NCBI RefSeq assembly: GCF_009498035.1
Contig: NZ_CP034550.1
Location: forward strand, 2,914,001 to 2,978,000
DNA from: Saccharothrix syringae
Lineage (GTDB): Bacteria > Actinomycetota > Actinomycetes > Mycobacteriales > Pseudonocardiaceae
Reading direction: 5' to 3'
Length of the DNA stretch: 64,000 nt
The notes beneath the pieces were generated by a model, which was given only the letters and a program-made list of their open reading frames with translations, did no database searches and was not told where the DNA came from. This document shows, in pieces, positions 60,286-64,000 of this stretch (position 1 is its first letter; each line of letters opens with the position of its first letter). A program made the translations under genes and the position numbers.

Positions 60286-61266
60286 TCAGGCGGTGGGCCG
60301 GGGGCCCGCGGCGCGGCGGAGCCGGTTGGCGATCGCCAGGCCCAGGCCCTCCTCGGCCGGCGGGGAGGCGAGGATGAGGTCGCAGCCCAGCTCGTCGAGT
60401 TCGCGCAGGAACCCGTACAGCCCGCGGGCGTAGGCGGCCGTCGACGGGGGAACGCTCACCACGGCGTGCGCCTTGACCGGGGCGTCGGCGAGGGCGGGCG
60501 GGAGGATGACGCCGACCCGGTGCCCCCGCTCCTGGGCGGCCCGCGCTTCGGCGGGGATCTCCTCGGGCTCGACGAGGACGACCCGCGCCCGCGGCGCGTA
60601 GTGCGACGGGTGCTGGCCCGGCACCCGGACCCGGCTCGACGAGCCGACCGCGACCGGGTGCCCCAGCGCCGCTTCGAGGTCCTCGCGGGTCACCCCGCCG
60701 GGCCTCAGGATGCTCGGGATCCCGCCGGTCGCGTCGACGATGGTCGACTCGACCCCCACCCGGCAGGGGCCGCCGTCGAGCACGAAGTCGACGGCGTCCC
60801 CGAGTTCCGCGCGGACGTGGTCCGCGGTGGTGGGGCTGACCGAGCCGAACCGGTTGGCCGACGGGGCCGCGACGGCGCCGCCGAAGGCCGTCAGCAGCGC
60901 GAGCGCCACGGGGTGGTCGGGCACGCGCACGGCCACCGTCTCCAGCCCACCGGTCGCTTCCAGGGGCACCCGGGGGCCGCGCCGCAGGACCAGCGTGAGC
61001 GGTCCCGGCCAGAAGCGCCCGGCCAGCAGGCGGGCCGTGTCGGGCACGTCGGCGACCCAGCCGTCCGATAGCCGCTCCGCGCCGGCGACGTGGGCGATCA
61101 GCGGGTGCGAGGGCGGGCGCCCCTTGACCTGGAAGACGCGGGCGACGGCGGCGGTGTCCTCGACGTTGGCGCCCAGCCCGTAGACGGTCTCCGTCGGCAC
61201 GGCCACCAGGCCCCCGCCGCGCAGCACGGCGGCCGCCTCCTCGATGTCCCCGGTTCCTGCCGCCAC
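60286..61266 (-). CDS. L-threonylcarbamoyladenylate synthase (Sua5 type)
   Basis: A 326-residue Sua5-type enzyme that makes threonylcarbamoyl-AMP from Thr, bicarbonate and ATP for the t6A modification at position 37 of ANN-decoding tRNAs. The YrdC core is at ~1-200: VAVPTETVYGLGANVED, FQVKGRPPSHPLIAHV, WPGPLTLVLRRG, VRVPDHPVALALL, AAPSANRFGSVSPTTADHV, STIVDATGGIPSILRPGGV. The C-terminal ~120 residues are the Sua5 domain (PGQHPSHYAPRARVVLVEP...). The GTG at 61266 has GGAGG 9 nt upstream and is preferred over the long open frame to 61653. Confidence 0.93.
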   Translation of the reverse strand: MAAGTGDIEEAAAVLRGGGLVAVPTETVYGLGANVEDTAAVARVFQVKGRPPSHPLIAHVAGAERLSDGWVADVPDTARLLAGRFWPGPLTLVLRRGPRVPLEATGGLETVAVRVPDHPVALALLTAFGGAVAAPSANRFGSVSPTTADHVRAELGDAVDFVLDGGPCRVGVESTIVDATGGIPSILRPGGVTREDLEAALGHPVAVGSSSRVRVPGQHPSHYAPRARVVLVEPEEIPAEARAAQERGHRVGVILPPALADAPVKAHAVVSVPPSTAAYARGLYGFLRELDELGCDLILASPPAEEGLGLAIANRLRRAAGPRPTA

Positions 61267-61529
61267 CCCGGTCAACCTCCACTGCTCCGCTCCGCGCACC
61301 CGCGCCAGCGTAGAACCCGCGAACCGCACCCGGCCCGGCGGACTCGGTGTGGTGGTGCACCCGGAAGTGTGGTGCGCGGTGGTGCTGCCGGTGACTCGGC
61401 GCGACGGGTGGGGGTGCGGTCCGCGCGTGGTGCCGTCGTCGGTGGTCGGGTCTGCACCGAACGTGATCGGCGCCCTCACCGGGGCGGACCGGCGGTGCAC
61501 CTCGTCGTGGCCGAGCCGGTAGCCTGCCA

Positions 61530-61558
61530 GGATGTGACGAAGTGTGCAGGTCACATCC
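61530..61558. repeat. 9-bp perfect inverted repeat, possible operator or hairpin
   Basis: GGATGTGAC (61530-61538) and GTCACATCC (61550-61558) with an 11-nt spacer, 113 nt before the PP2C-type regulator start. The rest of the 404-nt gap 61267-61670 shows no convincing gene. Confidence 0.5.
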
Positions 61559-61670
61559 CCCCGGCCAAGATCGGGTCGAGGCTTGGCGCGGTCGCGCGCG
61601 CGTCCTTCACCGGGGCGGCGGCGACCCCGGGAGGGGCCGGACCCCTGGCGCACGCGAGCGGGGGGCGGCC

Positions 61671-64000
61671 GTGACCGCTCCGGGGGGCACCGACCTGACC
61701 GGCCTCGTCGACGGCATGGGCCTGGTGGCGTGGGAGGTCGACGTGGCGTCCCGGCGCCCGACGTTCGTCTCCGGGCACGCCGAGGTGCTGCTCGGGTACC
61801 CGCCCGAGCGCTGGCGCGACGACCTGGACGTGCTGGCCGGGCTGATCCACCCGACCGACCGCGCCGAGGTGCTGCGCGCGTGGCGAGCCGGTGTCGACCT
61901 GGACTACTTCGAGGTGGAGTTCCGCGCCACCGCCGCGGACGGTCGGTGGCTGTGGCTGCGCACCCGGGCGCAGGTGGTGCGCGACGCCGCCGGTGCGCCG
62001 GTGCGGGTGCGCGGGATGCTGGCCGACGTGACCCGGCGCCGGGGGGCCGAGCAGCGCAACCGCTTCCTGGAGGCGTTGGAGCGGCGGTTGCAGGGGGTGG
62101 ACGACCCCGAGCGGGTCATGGCGGCCGCCACCGGCCTGTTGCGCGAGCACCTGGCCGCGGACCGGTGCGCGTTCGCCGTGGTGGAGGACGACGGGGACCA
62201 CTTCGTCCTCAGCGACGACCGGGCCGACGGGGTGCCGCCGCTGCGGGGCAGGTTCGCGCTGTCGGGGTTCGGGGAGCAGGCGCTGCGGGCGCTGCGTGCC
62301 GGGCGGCCGTGGGTGGTGGCCGACGTCGCGCGGGACCCCGGGCTGGTCGGGGTGGACCGCGACGCCTACGGGCGGGTCGGCATCCGCGCGGTGGTGTTCG
62401 TGCCGCTGCTGCACGACGGGCGGTTCGTCGCCGGGCTGGCGGTGCACCAGGCGTCGGTCCGCCACTGGGAACCGGCCGAGGTCGACCTGGCGTCCGTGGT
62501 GGTAGGCCGGTGCTGGGAGTCGCTGCAGCGGGTGCGGGCCGACCGGGAGCGGCGGGAGAGCGAGCAGCGGCACCTGCTGCTGTTCGAGCGAGCCACCGAC
62601 GCCATCTGGGTGCTCGACCGGGAGTGGCGGTTCGTCGAGGTCAACCCGGCCGCGTGCGCGCTGCTGGGCCGCACCCGCGACGAGCTGGTGGGCACGGCCG
62701 TGGCCGACCTCGTGGTGTCCGGTCGGGGCGTCGACCCGAGCCGACGGGACGCCGACCCGGCCGGCGCGCGCGTGGTCACCGAGGTGTGGCGGGTGCGCCG
62801 CGGCGACGGGGGCGTGGTCGCGCTGGAGCTGAGCATGCGGACCACGCCGACCGGGGTGCAGGCCATCGGGCGCGACGTGACCGAGCGGCAGCGCGCCGAG
62901 GCCGAGCGCGAGGCGCTGCTGCGGCGCGAGCACGAGATCGCCGAGGCGCTGCAGCGCAGCCTGCTGCCCCGCGAGCTGCCGGCCCTGGACCGGTTGGCGA
63001 TCGCGGCCCGCTACCTGCCCGCCTCCACGTACGCCCAGATCGGCGGCGACTGGTACGACGTGCTGGAGCTGGACGGGAGCACCGTGGCGCTGTGCGTGGG
63101 CGACGTCGTGGGCAAGGGACCGTCGGCGGCCGCGGTCATGGGGCAGCTGCGCAGCGCGCTGGCCGGCTACCTGCTCGAAGGGCAGCCGCCGGCCGCCGCG
63201 CTGGAACGCCTGGACGCCTTCGCCCGACGGGTCGACGGCGCCGCCGGCAGCACCTGCGCGTGCCTGACCTTCGACACCGCGACCGGGGTGCTGCGCTGGG
63301 CGACCGCGGGCCACCCGCCACCACTGGTGGTCGACGCCGACCACGCGGGATTCCTCACCGGAGGTCGGGGCGCGGTGCTGGGTGCGCCGGGACGGGCGCG
63401 CTACGTCGAGCACACCGCCGACCTGCCCGCGGGTGCGTCGGTCGTGCTCTACACCGACGGCCTGGTGGAACGCCGCGACCTGCCGGTCGACCGGGGCCTG
63501 GACCGGCTGCTCGCCGTCGTCCGGGCCTCCCGCGCCGCCGCGCCCGACACCCTGGCCGACGCCGTCACCGACGCGCTGCTCGCCGACGGCCAGGACGACG
63601 ACGTGGCGCTCGTCGTCGCACGCCACCTGCCCCACCCGCTGCACGGCACCCTGCCCGCCCGGCCGCCGTCGCTGGCCGTCATGCGGCGGTCGGTCGAGGC
63701 GTGGGCGGCCACCGCGGCGCTGTCGGCCGACCTGTTCGACGACCTGCAACTGGCGCTGGGTGAGGCCGCGGCCAACGTCGTCGACCACGCCTACCCGGAC
63801 GGGGACGGGGACTTCGAGTACGAGCTGACCGCCACCGCCACGGGCGTGCACGTCGTCGTGCGCGACCACGGCCGGTGGCGCCCGGTGCCCGCCGACCCCG
63901 GCTACCGGGGACGCGGCACGGGCATCATCCACACGCTCGCCGAGCGGGTCACCTTCGACCGCGGCGAGGACGGCACCACCGTCGACTTCCACCTCGCCTC
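61671..64000 (+). CDS. PAS-GAF-PAS-PP2C(SpoIIE)-HATPase signalling protein (3' end missing)
   Basis: At least 776 residues, still open at the window end. Order: PAS (1-125: WEVDVASRRPTFVSGHAEVLLGYPPERW...WLWLRTRAQVVRDAAGAPVRVRGMLADVT), GAF (135-285), second PAS (300-415: FERATDAIWVLDREWRFVEVNPAACALLGRTRDELVG), SpoIIE-type PP2C phosphatase (~430-650: AEALQRSLLPRELP, QIGGDWYDVLELD, LCVGDVVGKGPSAAAVMGQLRSAL, VVLYTDGLVERR, GQDDDVALVVA), and an RsbW-like HATPase (LALGEAAANVVDHAYPDGDGD...GRGTGIIHTLAERVTF). One protein thus joins sensor, phosphatase and kinase of a partner-switch. The start is GTG at 61671, chosen because PAS text begins just after. Confidence 0.9.
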   Translation, partial: MTAPGGTDLTGLVDGMGLVAWEVDVASRRPTFVSGHAEVLLGYPPERWRDDLDVLAGLIHPTDRAEVLRAWRAGVDLDYFEVEFRATAADGRWLWLRTRAQVVRDAAGAPVRVRGMLADVTRRRGAEQRNRFLEALERRLQGVDDPERVMAAATGLLREHLAADRCAFAVVEDDGDHFVLSDDRADGVPPLRGRFALSGFGEQALRALRAGRPWVVADVARDPGLVGVDRDAYGRVGIRAVVFVPLLHDGRFVAGLAVHQASVRHWEPAEVDLASVVVGRCWESLQRVRADRERRESEQRHLLLFERATDAIWVLDREWRFVEVNPAACALLGRTRDELVGTAVADLVVSGRGVDPSRRDADPAGARVVTEVWRVRRGDGGVVALELSMRTTPTGVQAIGRDVTERQRAEAEREALLRREHEIAEALQRSLLPRELPALDRLAIAARYLPASTYAQIGGDWYDVLELDGSTVALCVGDVVGKGPSAAAVMGQLRSALAGYLLEGQPPAAALERLDAFARRVDGAAGSTCACLTFDTATGVLRWATAGHPPPLVVDADHAGFLTGGRGAVLGAPGRARYVEHTADLPAGASVVLYTDGLVERRDLPVDRGLDRLLAVVRASRAAAPDTLADAVTDALLADGQDDDVALVVARHLPHPLHGTLPARPPSLAVMRRSVEAWAATAALSADLFDDLQLALGEAAANVVDHAYPDGDGDFEYELTATATGVHVVVRDHGRWRPVPADPGYRGRGTGIIHTLAERVTFDRGEDGTTVDFHLA

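Noticed and set aside
61267..61653. N-terminal extension of the Sua5 protein
   Set aside because: Sua5 proteins start close to the YrdC core, and GTG 61266 has GGAGG at good spacing; the extension is Arg/Pro/Thr noise.
1..64000. tRNA, rRNA, insertion sequences, integrases or phage modules
   Set aside because: None was recognised on either strand. The DUF4041 protein is of a kind found in phage-like regions, but no integrase, transposase or att-type repeat accompanies it.

Overview
The window is high-GC actinobacterial chromosome. The mix of genes points to a filamentous, soil-dwelling Pseudonocardiales-type actinomycete (Saccharothrix, Lentzea or Actinosynnema-like): frequent GTG starts, leaderless -10 boxes 6-8 nt before starts, AfsR/SARP-NB-ARC regulators, PE/PPE/EspG proteins, an HxlR and a TetR switch, CebR-type operators, and many secreted plant-polysaccharide enzymes. 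This placement is inferred from gene content; there is no rRNA or marker gene here. No tRNA, rRNA, CRISPR array, IS element or prophage was seen.

Region by region. 1-7.1 kb: end of a sugar-nucleotide epimerase, a secreted GH114-like protein, a secreted unknown, a HEAT-like repeat protein, a DUF4041/T5orf172 protein that seems to have lost the middle of its nuclease-like domain, and a WYL regulator divergent from ridA. 7.2-12.1 kb: a tandem GNAT enzyme, then two divergent regulator/enzyme switches with visible operators (HxlR with an alpha/beta hydrolase, TetR with a TetX-like monooxygenase) around a small TOPRIM protein. 12.1-18.2 kb: a secreted M14 carboxypeptidase with P domain, a small Cys protein, an ankyrin protein, and a divergent aldo/keto reductase and HTH regulator pair. 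18.4-21.6 kb: a translationally coupled FAD oxidoreductase and alpha-oxoamine synthase, followed by a tiny acidic peptide gene. This is the best candidate here for an uncharacterised small-molecule pathway.

22-31.7 kb: a STAS anti-anti-sigma factor behind a sigma-B/F-type promoter, then a polyol/sugar block: MFS sugar porter, two mannitol-dehydrogenase paralogs, HAD phosphatase, membrane protein with one UbiA-like motif, inositol-monophosphatase-like enzyme and nucleoside hydrolase. 32-37.4 kb: a ricin-lectin GH62 arabinofuranosidase behind a LacI-type operator, a Vgb-like propeller coupled to a small zinc-ribbon protein, an amidase and a GNAT. 37.4-43.9 kb: an AfsR-like regulator followed by an orphan type VII secretion cassette (PE, PPE, EspG, two WXG-like proteins) with no ESX machinery nearby. 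44-52.7 kb: CBM2-pectate lyase, tannase-family esterase, B-lectin, a second AfsR-like regulator and a PQQ sugar dehydrogenase. Two of these genes carry CebR-type boxes, so the block reads as a plant cell-wall degradation locus tied to cello-oligosaccharide sensing.

52.9-64 kb: a small DUF6326 membrane protein, tandem duplicated secreted beta-propeller-like proteins, an AT-rich gap with a small Cys-rich secreted protein, a receptor Ser/Thr kinase with a glycosidase-like ectodomain and an altered catalytic loop, an SDR, the tRNA-modifying Sua5/TsaC protein, and a PAS-GAF-PAS-PP2C-HATPase regulator that runs off the end. The PP2C/HATPase regulator and the STAS protein are the two classic parts of a partner-switching stress circuit.
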